This document shows, piece by piece, positions 1 through 5,375 of a DNA stretch of 6,628 bases; position 1 is the stretch's first letter; each line of letters opens with the position of its first letter. The position numbers and the translations under genes were made by a program. Location of the stretch: NCBI GenBank assembly GCA_017961385.1, contig JAGCXJ010000323.1, positions 1 through 6,628 of the forward strand. The letters are read 5' to 3'. The DNA is from Lachnospiraceae bacterium. Its GTDB lineage: Bacteria; Bacillota; Clostridia; Lachnospirales; Lachnospiraceae. A model generated the notes under the pieces. It saw only the letters and a list, made by a program, of their open reading frames with translations, searched no databases and was not told the DNA's origin.

Positions 1-381
1 GAATATCCACAAAGTCGATATCCACACAAACCCATAGGTGAGCACATAGATTATCGTTATCGGTATGAGCTGACTTATCTTACGGTACCAGTTAAACAAA
101 TAGCCGCATCCGACAACGACACCGAATAAAGCCAAGAAGTGAAGGAATATCCTAAGCTTCATGTTTATCTGTTTTAAACTGCTCTCTTCATCCACGAGAA
201 CCAGGCTTGCCAGTGCACATAGGAAGCCGGTTAATATCACTGAAAGCGGTATGTACCACTGCCATCTTATCATTTCATCCGCCGAAAAGATGTATTCAAT
301 TAATTCCTCTATCCCCAGACCAAACAGTATCGCCGTAGATATCATAAGCGTCTGGTTAAAGATCAGTTTGCATCTGTTCAT
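1..381 (-). CDS. DUF3021 family membrane protein (3' end beyond window)
   Basis: This reading frame is open from the ATG at 381 to base 1 (127 codons, no stop) and continues outside the window, so the C-terminus is not seen. It starts MNRCKLIFNQTLMIS and shows four hydrophobic stretches at about residues 12-32, 43-63, 76-98 and 105-127, with a polar loop (VDEESSLKQINMK) between the second and third. Size, four-helix layout, the FNWYRK segment near residues 96-101 and its position directly behind a LytTR gene fit the DUF3021 family. These are small inner-membrane proteins of Firmicutes nearly always encoded with a LytTR regulator. Only one base separates the LytTR stop from this ATG, and there is no good separate Shine-Dalgarno apart from a GGGG about 7 nt upstream, so translation is probably coupled. 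By analogy with streptococcal LytTR/membrane-inhibitor pairs it may restrain the LytTR protein; that role is inference. Confidence 0.82.
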   Translation of the reverse strand, partial: MNRCKLIFNQTLMISTAILFGLGIEELIEYIFSADEMIRWQWYIPLSVILTGFLCALASLVLVDEESSLKQINMKLRIFLHFLALFGVVVGCGYLFNWYRKISQLIPITIIYVLTYGFVWISTLWIF

Positions 382-382
382 C

Positions 383-817
383 TTATAACCCCAGCTTTCC
401 TTTGAGTTCTTTTACATATGCCCGTGAGATGGTTATCTGTTCTCCGTTTAAAAGATCCGCTCTCATTCTCCCGTTAAGCTCCGCCTTGACCGATCTTATC
501 TTTCTGATGTTGATGATCATGGCCTTTGATATCCTCAAAAAATAGAAATTCAGTATATCCTCGAGTTCATACAGCCTGTATTTTGTCTCATAGCAGTTTT
601 CTTTTGTATATACGTATGTGCGCTTGTCGACAGATTCTATGTAATAGATCGCATCTGTCTTTAACATGATCGTCTTTGAATCCGATATGACAGGCACGAC
701 CCTGCAGTTATTCTCGAGTATGTCTATGGCGCTCTTTATATCATCAGTTATCTCTACTGCGCTTATACAAGCTGCCTCGTTTTCATACGAGTCCACATGT
801 TTGACTTCAACTTTCAT
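383..817 (-). CDS. LytTR-family DNA-binding transcriptional regulator
   Basis: A 144-residue protein made of a short N-terminal region (MKVEVKHVDSYENEA) and one LytTR DNA-binding domain at about residues 45-141. The family signature is clear: a beta-rich IMLKTDAIYYIESVDKRTYVY segment start, then FLRISKAMIINIRKI at 93-107 and an NGEQITISRAYVKELK end. There is no receiver domain, so it is not a classical two-component response regulator. It belongs to the short LytTR type paired with DUF3021 membrane proteins. The frame is open to an ATG at 853, but that start would overlap the end of the TetR gene and lacks a good ribosome binding site. The ATG at 817 follows GGAGAAGG and gives the N-terminus typical of this group. 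It lies 19 nt after the TetR stop and 1 nt before DUF3021. The target promoter cannot be told from the sequence. Confidence 0.9.
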   Translation of the reverse strand: MKVEVKHVDSYENEAACISAVEITDDIKSAIDILENNCRVVPVISDSKTIMLKTDAIYYIESVDKRTYVYTKENCYETKYRLYELEDILNFYFLRISKAMIINIRKIRSVKAELNGRMRADLLNGEQITISRAYVKELKGKLGL

Positions 818-821
818 TAAG

Positions 822-829
822 CCTTCTCC
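822..829 (-). promoter_or_regulatory. Ribosome binding site deciding the LytTR start
   Basis: GGAGAAGG on the minus strand ends 4 nt before the ATG at 817, with the GGAG core 8 nt away. It favours the 144-residue LytTR start over the upstream ATG at 853. Confidence 0.7.
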
Positions 830-836
830 GGATTTA

Positions 837-1400
837 TCATTTAAGCATGGCAACTATCCACTCGGGATCGGGTGAGAGCATATCCTTGTTCATTGCCATT
901 TCTTCCATTATTCCCTGAACAGATGCCCAGAAGCATGCAGACATCGTGTTTGCGTCGCCTTCATGGAATATGCCGTCTTTCTGCCCCTTTGTGATGAGCG
1001 TAGCCGTAGAAGAGATGGTATCGACCTTAAGGGCGATCTTTCTTGCCGCTTCAGGCATGCCGGCTCTTCTTGCCTGTCCCATTAGGATAAACATCTCAAA
1101 TACCCAGGGCTGTTCCTTTGCATATGAAAAGAGCTGACTTAAGAATCCTGAAAGGAATCTGTCTGCGGGGACTCCTTCGGGACACTGTGCGGTTTTGGTT
1201 CCTGCAGCTCCCATATTCACCAGCTCGATCAAAAGATCCTCTTTGGATTCAAAGTAGTGAAACAAAAGACCTACACTCATCGGTACTGCAGCTGCGATAT
1301 CGCTTATCTTCGTGTCATAATATCCCTGACTTACAAACAGCTTTAGAGCCGTCATCAGTATCGCTTTTCTCTTTTCTTCCTTCTGCTCTTTTCTTGTCAT
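837..1400 (-). CDS. TetR/AcrR-family transcriptional regulator
   Basis: A 187-residue protein of usual TetR length. The N-terminal helix-turn-helix domain spans about residues 9-57 (KRKAILMTALKLFVSQGYYD, then KISDIAAAVPMSVGLLFHYF). It ends in the family hallmark FHYFESKEDLL, although the recognition-helix turn reads AAVPMSVGLLFHYF rather than the common AGVSxGTLYxYF. Residues from about 70 on form the variable, all-helical ligand-binding and dimer domain, so the ligand cannot be predicted. Its ATG overlaps the stop of the FAD oxidoreductase as ATGA (1397-1400), a sign of translational coupling, with AAAGGG about 10 nt upstream. As last-but-two gene of the operon led by the oxidoreductase it most likely represses its own operon through the paired palindromes at 2922-2939 and 2973-2990. 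That link is inference from position and symmetry. Confidence 0.93.
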   Translation of the reverse strand: MTRKEQKEEKRKAILMTALKLFVSQGYYDTKISDIAAAVPMSVGLLFHYFESKEDLLIELVNMGAAGTKTAQCPEGVPADRFLSGFLSQLFSYAKEQPWVFEMFILMGQARRAGMPEAARKIALKVDTISSTATLITKGQKDGIFHEGDANTMSACFWASVQGIMEEMAMNKDMLSPDPEWIVAMLK

Positions 1401-2881
1401 ATATTTATATCCCTTTTGATATCCTTAAGCAGTCTCTGCACTGCAAACTTTCCGCTTGCGGCAGCTACCGGAAGACCGCCCGTTGAACCTGTCCACTGGC
1501 CTGCCATGTACAGATTCTTTATGCCTTTGATTCGTCCGTTAAACTTTATCTGCTTTGCCTGAGGAGTCGAAACAAAGCTCATATAGCTTCCGTGATATGC
1601 ATTGCAGTATCTTTCATATGTAAGAGGAGTCCAGCAGTCAAGGTACTCAAGATCGCCGTCAAGCTCGGGGAAGCTCTTTACTATCCTTTCGCTGACCGCA
1701 GCTATGAGCTTTTCCTTGTATTCTCTGTATTCTTCGCTGCTCATGCTCTTCCAGATCTCAAAATCCTCATCTGTCTGAGAGATGCATGTCTGGATCACCT
1801 GCTTGTTATCCTTTACAAAGATCGGATCGTATCCGTATGCCTTAACATACATCCTGTCAAATGTCCTGTTTCCGACCTTTATGGGATCAATGTCGATAAA
1901 TACGGTCTCGCCGCGATCATAATTTACGCTAACTGCGTATGCGATCTGGAATCCGCTGATAACAGGATAATCCTTGGCATTGTCATACGCTCTCTTAAAA
2001 TCAGAAGGCATGTAACTCTTTGGAATGAATCTGCTAAATAATAGATTCGAATCCACTGCGGGAATGACATAATCGCATTCCACTACAGTTCCGTCTTCAA
2101 GCTTTATGCCTTCAGCCTTCTTGTTTTTAAGAACAATGCTGTCCACTCCCTTATTATAATATATTTTTCCGCCAAGTTCCTTAAATCTTTTTTCCATTCT
2201 CAAAGACATCTGTAGTGAAGCACCCATGGGTATGCTTCCGTTGCCGTCTGCCATGGTCGCATATGATACAAGAAGCGAATATGCGCAGTACTCCTTTGGA
2301 AGATAGTCACAGATCATCTTTCTAAGCAAAGGCGACTTGAATCTTAAAGCGTACTCGCCAAGAGAGATCTTGCTGTATTCCTTCATGACCTTGGGCATGT
2401 CTGCCATGTCCTTGCCCATTGATATGTAATCCTTTATTCCCCACATTTCCATAGGCTTTTCTGCCGGGAAAAGACACTGCTTTGAATACTCAACATACTG
2501 TATGAACTTCTTTATCTCTTCCTCATCCTCTGGAGAAGCTTCAATAAGCTCCTTCTTTGTCTTTTCAAGGTCGTTGTACAGTGTCACGCTCTTTCCTTCA
2601 TGTGTTGAAGTATAGAAAGCATTTATATTTGCATACTCAGTATCATCCGAAAGGGCACCGGTCTCCTTCCAAAGATCATACATCTGAGTTCCCTTCTTTG
2701 TACCTGTAAGCCAGTGGATGCAGTTATCTATGTGATAACCTTTTCTGTTCCAGCCTATGCATTCTCCTCCGGGAATGGAATTCTTTTCATAAATCCGAGC
2801 TTCAAATCCTGCCTTGAGCGCATATATACCTGCTGTAAGTCCTGCGATTCCTCCGCCTATAACTACGATCTTTTCTTTCAT
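1397..2881 (-). CDS. FAD-dependent oxidoreductase, phytoene dehydrogenase-like (COG1233 type)
   Basis: A 494-residue flavoprotein. The N-terminus carries a dinucleotide-binding Rossmann motif (IVVIGGGIAGLTAG, glycines 9, 10, 11 and 14), the acidic residue at the end of beta-2 (E32 in IYEKN) and the PGGE turn. Then comes the DNCIHWLTG segment common in CrtI/amine-oxidase-like proteins. The C-terminus has the second FAD motif, NLYMAGQWTGSTGGLPVAAA, from about residue 456. This places it in the phytoene-desaturase/NAD(P)-FAD oxidoreductase superfamily. No neighbouring carotenoid genes are visible, so carotenoid synthesis should not be assumed; relatives also act on other hydrophobic or ring substrates. 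No signal peptide or membrane span is seen, so it is probably cytosolic. The frame is open to an ATG at 2938, but that start would lie in the predicted promoter. The ATG at 2881 has AAAGGAG 8 nt upstream. It is first in the operon with TetR, LytTR and DUF3021 genes. Confidence 0.9.
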   Translation of the reverse strand: MKEKIVVIGGGIAGLTAGIYALKAGFEARIYEKNSIPGGECIGWNRKGYHIDNCIHWLTGTKKGTQMYDLWKETGALSDDTEYANINAFYTSTHEGKSVTLYNDLEKTKKELIEASPEDEEEIKKFIQYVEYSKQCLFPAEKPMEMWGIKDYISMGKDMADMPKVMKEYSKISLGEYALRFKSPLLRKMICDYLPKEYCAYSLLVSYATMADGNGSIPMGASLQMSLRMEKRFKELGGKIYYNKGVDSIVLKNKKAEGIKLEDGTVVECDYVIPAVDSNLLFSRFIPKSYMPSDFKRAYDNAKDYPVISGFQIAYAVSVNYDRGETVFIDIDPIKVGNRTFDRMYVKAYGYDPIFVKDNKQVIQTCISQTDEDFEIWKSMSSEEYREYKEKLIAAVSERIVKSFPELDGDLEYLDCWTPLTYERYCNAYHGSYMSFVSTPQAKQIKFNGRIKGIKNLYMAGQWTGSTGGLPVAAASGKFAVQRLLKDIKRDINI

Positions 2882-2889
2882 AACTTTAT

Positions 2890-2895
2890 CTCCTT
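2890..2895 (-). promoter_or_regulatory. Ribosome binding site deciding the oxidoreductase start
   Basis: AAGGAG on the minus strand, 8 nt before the ATG at 2881. It supports the 494-residue protein over the 513-residue form starting at 2938. Confidence 0.8.
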
Positions 2896-2921
2896 TGAAT
2901 GTGTTTGTTGAATTATTGTTC

Positions 2922-2939
2922 ATTGAATCTGTATTCAAT
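2922..2939. promoter_or_regulatory. Proximal operator-like palindrome (ATTGAAT-N4-ATTCAAT)
   Basis: Perfect 7-bp inverted repeat, ATTGAAT (2922-2928), CTGT, ATTCAAT (2933-2939). It overlaps the -10 element and presumed transcription start of the oxidoreductase operon, where a bound repressor would block RNA polymerase. The symmetric 18-bp form fits a TetR dimer site. The TetR gene in the same operon is the natural candidate binder (inference). Confidence 0.7.
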
Positions 2940-2965
2940 TTATCATCAAGTTTTCACCCTGTCAA
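2937..2965 (-). promoter_or_regulatory. Promoter of the oxidoreductase-TetR-LytTR-DUF3021 operon
   Basis: Perfect -35 TTGACA (2960-2965), a 17-bp spacer and -10 TAAATT (2937-2942, 4 of 6 consensus). The -10 is preceded by TG one base upstream (TGATAAATT), an extended -10. The start of transcription would fall near 2930, leaving a leader of about 50 nt before the ATG at 2881. One palindrome overlaps the -10/start region and a second lies just upstream of the -35. Confidence 0.72.
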
Positions 2966-2973
2966 CACTTTTA

Positions 2974-2989
2974 TTGAATTTTTATTCAA
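2974..2989. promoter_or_regulatory. Distal operator-like palindrome (TTGAAT-N4-ATTCAA)
   Basis: TTGAAT (2974-2979), TTTT, ATTCAA (2984-2989): the same hexamers and 4-bp spacing as the proximal palindrome, with different spacer bases. The two centres are 51 bp apart, close to five DNA turns, so both would face the same side. It lies 8 bp upstream of the -35 box. Confidence 0.66.
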
Positions 2990-3011
2990 CGAATTTTTAT
3001 GCATAATAATA

Positions 3012-3030
3012 GCGCACCACAAAGGTACGC
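3012..3030 (-). terminator. Weak hairpin terminator behind trmO
   Basis: Seven-pair stem GCGTACC/GGTGCGC (one G-U pair) with a 5-nt loop TTTGT, starting 8 nt after the trmO stop. On the minus strand it is followed by TATTATTATG, a broken T tract, so termination may be partial. It separates trmO from the oxidoreductase promoter downstream. Confidence 0.45.
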
Positions 3031-3038
3031 TTAATATT

Positions 3039-3494
3039 TTAAAAGTAGTGTTCCATCAGTCTGTCCACCCATTCGGGAACAGTAGCTTCCTTCCTGTCAT
3101 AAGCCGGATAGTAAGGCTTTATATCAAGGATAGGAGTTTCGTCTATCGCATCCAGACCTTTTACTGTAAGTGTACTGTCTGTTACCGATATGATCTCAAC
3201 CGATGTCATCCCTATCCTGTTTGGTCTGTCCTTACCTCTTTGTGCGAATATCCCTACAAGAGGCATGTCATCTCTGTTCTGAGGTCTTCTGTTAAGATGC
3301 TTTTGCCTGTCAAAGCTTGCCTTGTCAAGGTAAAAGAGTATGATCGCATGAGAAAAGTCGTTAAGACCCTTAAGTCCTGTGTGATACTCATCCTTAAGTT
3401 CTATCACAGATATGTCATCTCCCCATGAAACATCTTTTCTGGTCTGTACTTTGTTTTTTACATACCCTATAGGTTCCATTTTGATCTCTTCCAT
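3039..3494 (-). CDS. trmO: tRNA (N6-threonylcarbamoyladenosine(37)-N6)-methyltransferase TrmO (TsaA/YaeB family)
   Basis: A 151-residue member of the TsaA/TrmO family. TrmO uses S-adenosylmethionine to methylate t6A at position 37 of certain tRNAs to m6t6A, in the cytosol. The family motifs are all present: an N-terminal MEPIGYVKNK, GLNDFSHAIILFY at about 43-55, GIFAQRGKDRPNRIGMT at 81-97 and LDAIDETPILDIKPY at 114-128. It is shorter than E. coli TrmO (about 235 residues) because it lacks the C-terminal domain; short, single-domain versions are common in Clostridia and archaea. Some may have different or unproven substrates, so the exact tRNA target is inferred. The ATG at 3494 has AAGGAGG 6 nt upstream. 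It appears to be a single-gene unit, divergent from the transporter at 3600, with a promoter at 3527-3555 and a weak terminator behind it. Confidence 0.9.
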   Translation of the reverse strand: MEEIKMEPIGYVKNKVQTRKDVSWGDDISVIELKDEYHTGLKGLNDFSHAIILFYLDKASFDRQKHLNRRPQNRDDMPLVGIFAQRGKDRPNRIGMTSVEIISVTDSTLTVKGLDAIDETPILDIKPYYPAYDRKEATVPEWVDRLMEHYF

Positions 3495-3526
3495 AACATT
3501 CCTCCTTTTTATCAGCGATTTTTCTT

Positions 3527-3555
3527 ATAATATAACATCAAAAATCATTTTCCAA
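3527..3555 (-). promoter_or_regulatory. Promoter of trmO
   Basis: Minus-strand TTGGAA (3550-3555), a 17-bp spacer and TATTAT (3527-3532). The -10 matches 5 of 6 consensus bases and the -35 matches 4 of 6. Its -35 box sits on the same bases as the -35 of the divergent transporter promoter. Confidence 0.58.
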
Positions 3556-3577
3556 CAACAGATAAATCTGTTATAAT
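3549..3577 (+). promoter_or_regulatory. Promoter of the EamA transporter
   Basis: TTTCCA (3549-3554), a 17-bp spacer and a perfect TATAAT (3572-3577). Transcription would start near 3584, giving a leader of only about 16 nt before the ATG at 3600. The palindrome at 3557-3572 fills the spacer. Confidence 0.6.
3557..3572. promoter_or_regulatory. Operator-like palindrome between divergent promoters
   Basis: AACAGAT-AA-ATCTGTT is a perfect 7-bp inverted repeat lying between the -35 and -10 of the transporter promoter and just upstream of the trmO -35. A protein bound here would block the transporter promoter and could affect both directions. No regulator gene adjoins it, so the binder is unknown. 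Confidence 0.5.
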
Positions 3578-3599
3578 TCTCGACTGGTAGGTAAAAATC

Positions 3600-4481
3600 A
3601 TGTGGATATGGCTTGTTTTGCTCTATGGCCTTTTAAAAGGCTGTAGGGAGATATGTAAAAAGAAAGCTCTGCAGACTTCGAGTTCGATCGAAGTGCTTCT
3701 CATATATACCTGCGTTTCATTTCTTTTGGTCGTTTTCGACTTTAAGAACGCTTTAGGAATGGAACCTAGGTTTTATTTCTTTATCGCGATCAAATCATTC
3801 GTGATCTTTTTGGCATGGATAATGAGCTTTATCGCCATAAGGAACCTTCCTCTTTCCATGTATGGGGTTCTTGATCTGTCACGAGTGCTCTTTTCAACTC
3901 TTCTGGGAGTATGTGTTCTTAACGAGCATATGGGAACCCTGCAGACTTTCGGTCTGATCCTGGTATGCAGCGGTCTTTTGCTGTTAAAGTTTAAGCCAAA
4001 GGCAAAAGAGCCTGTCGATGAGCGTTATCCAAAAAACATTCAGAAAATAGAAAAGAAGTATTCAGCCGTTATAATAATCGTGGCTCTTATTTCATGCATG
4101 TTAAACTCGGTATCAGGTCTTCTTGACAAGATACTCACAAAATACATAACAAGCAGCCAGCTGCAGTTCTGGTACATGCTCTTCTTATGCCTGTTCTATA
4201 TAACCTATGCTTTGTGCATGAGAGAAAAGATAAGCATCAAAAGAGCTGTAAAGAACAAATGGATATGGCTGCTTTCCATCATGTTTGTCATAGCGGACCG
4301 TGCTCTATTCATAGCAAATGCCGACCCCGCCAGCAAAGTTACCGTCATGACATTAATAAAACAAGCCGGCGCAGTAGTGACCATACTTGCCGGCAAGTTC
4401 ATATTTAAGGAAAAGAATGTATCTCACAAGCTGATATGCGCTGCGATCATCATCGCAGGTATTATGCTCGGTGTTTTATGA
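3600..4481 (+). CDS. EamA/DMT-family transporter (10 predicted membrane helices)
   Basis: A 293-residue integral membrane protein of the drug/metabolite transporter superfamily. It has the usual two five-helix repeats: helices at about 2-14, 31-47, 58-80, 85-106 and 114-131, a charged loop at 132-153 (KPKAKEPVDERYPK), then 154-174, 186-204, 220-240, 246-268 and 276-293. Features of EamA repeats are visible, such as SFIAIRNLPLSMYGVLDLSR with VCVLNEHMGTLQTFGLILV in repeat 1, and ANADPASKVTVMTLIKQAG with FKEKNVSHKLICAAIIIAG in repeat 2. Substrates in this family range from amino acids to sugars and nucleotides, so none is assigned. The start at 3600 has only a weak TAGG 8 nt upstream, and a leader of about 16 nt from the predicted promoter. 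Its stop overlaps that of the convergent gene by 6 bp. Confidence 0.9.
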   Translation: MWIWLVLLYGLLKGCREICKKKALQTSSSIEVLLIYTCVSFLLVVFDFKNALGMEPRFYFFIAIKSFVIFLAWIMSFIAIRNLPLSMYGVLDLSRVLFSTLLGVCVLNEHMGTLQTFGLILVCSGLLLLKFKPKAKEPVDERYPKNIQKIEKKYSAVIIIVALISCMLNSVSGLLDKILTKYITSSQLQFWYMLFLCLFYITYALCMREKISIKRAVKNKWIWLLSIMFVIADRALFIANADPASKVTVMTLIKQAGAVVTILAGKFIFKEKNVSHKLICAAIIIAGIMLGVL

Positions 4482-5375
4482 CAGATGGTGAAGGACGCTG
4501 TCATTTATATCGCATACGCGCCCAAATCCCGTAGAACCCATCAGATATCTTAACTGTTCTCCCGTCTTTTTTATATATTCCTTTACACCGCTTACCCCGT
4601 CTTTTTCAAGATAAGGAAGCATAGATCGACCCACAGCCGCTGCATCCGCACCGAGCGCGAGGGCTTTGAACACATCAGCACCCGTTTCAATGGAACAGTC
4701 TACTATTATCTTTACGTCTGTCCCCTTAAGTGCTTCCTTGATCCCTGGCAGAATATAAAGAGGCGGAACGGCATAAGGCACTCTGCCGTGATGATGGCTC
4801 ACAATGATGGCCTTTGCTCCGATATCCGCACACTTTTTAGCATCGGATACGCTAAGTACTCCCTTTACAACAAACGGAAGGTCCGAAAGCTCTACATATG
4901 AGCGAAGCATATCCATGCTCTGAGCTGTCATATCCTCTCCGACTACCACGTCATATCCGTTTTCGCCAAAGATATGGTCTATATCCATTCCTATTCCGAA
5001 TGCTCCCGCATGCTTTGCAAACTGCATCTGGTCTATGACCTTTTCATGATCCGCATAAGGTTTTACGATTCGTATCGTCTTGTTATTAAGATCGACTATC
5101 TTCTTAAACTGATCATTCTCCATCATACCGCAGAAATTTAAGATGTTGCATTCACCAGCAGCGATCGAGTATTCCTCAAGGCCGTTATGCTCTCTTCCAC
5201 CATAATTTCCAAGATGTGAAAAAGCAGGCATCATTATGGGCGAATCGAATGTTTCTCCCAAAAAATCAACGGAAATATCTGCCTTTACGGAATCAATATA
5301 TCGGGGTTCTATAAGGATCGAATCCATATATTTTTTTGTTATGATATTCGCATCAGAGAGTCTTGTATAATCCAT
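4476..5375 (-). CDS. FMN-dependent alpha-hydroxy-acid dehydrogenase/oxidase-like TIM-barrel protein
   Basis: A 299-residue protein related to the glycolate/lactate oxidase (LldD) family, which oxidises 2-hydroxy acids to 2-oxo acids using FMN. Visible family elements are DSPIMMPAFSHLG near residue 44-56, K171 in FVVKGVLSVSDA (flavin-side lysine), the SHHHGR motif at 193-198 (H195 and R198 match the catalytic His and substrate Arg), and TGADVFKALALGADAAAVGR at 231-250. Two departures stand out. The motif DGGxR, which holds the FMN phosphate in characterised members, reads DCSIE at 226-230. The N-terminus is also shorter than the usual 340-370 residues and lacks the first active-site tyrosine segment. 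It may bind FMN differently or act on another substrate. The ATG at 5375 has AAGGAGG 6 nt upstream, inside the end of the isomerase gene, which overlaps by 23 nt; the two are surely co-transcribed. Confidence 0.85.
   Translation of the reverse strand: MDYTRLSDANIITKKYMDSILIEPRYIDSVKADISVDFLGETFDSPIMMPAFSHLGNYGGREHNGLEEYSIAAGECNILNFCGMMENDQFKKIVDLNNKTIRIVKPYADHEKVIDQMQFAKHAGAFGIGMDIDHIFGENGYDVVVGEDMTAQSMDMLRSYVELSDLPFVVKGVLSVSDAKKCADIGAKAIIVSHHHGRVPYAVPPLYILPGIKEALKGTDVKIIVDCSIETGADVFKALALGADAAAVGRSMLPYLEKDGVSGVKEYIKKTGEQLRYLMGSTGFGRVCDINDSVLHHLS

Noticed and set aside
1592..2041. Plus-strand open frame opposite the FAD oxidoreductase
   Set aside because: Antisense shadow of a gene with clear FAD motifs; no start signal or family resemblance.
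2882..2938. Upstream ATG giving a 513-residue oxidoreductase
   Set aside because: The added 19 residues (Asn/Thr/Ser rich) fall in the -10/operator region with no Shine-Dalgarno, while 2881 has AAGGAG and gives the normal Rossmann N-terminus.
2960..3012. Riboswitch or small RNA in the oxidoreductase-trmO gap
   Set aside because: The gap is short and fully explained by promoter, two palindromes and a terminator; no conserved aptamer pattern seen.
2814..3428. Long plus-strand open frame crossing the oxidoreductase start, its promoter and most of trmO
   Set aside because: It lies antisense to two well-supported genes and a promoter, has no ribosome binding site and a composition unlike a known protein family.
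4205..4402. Minus-strand open frame inside the transporter gene
   Set aside because: Hydrophobic only because it mirrors membrane-helix codons; no ribosome binding site or promoter.
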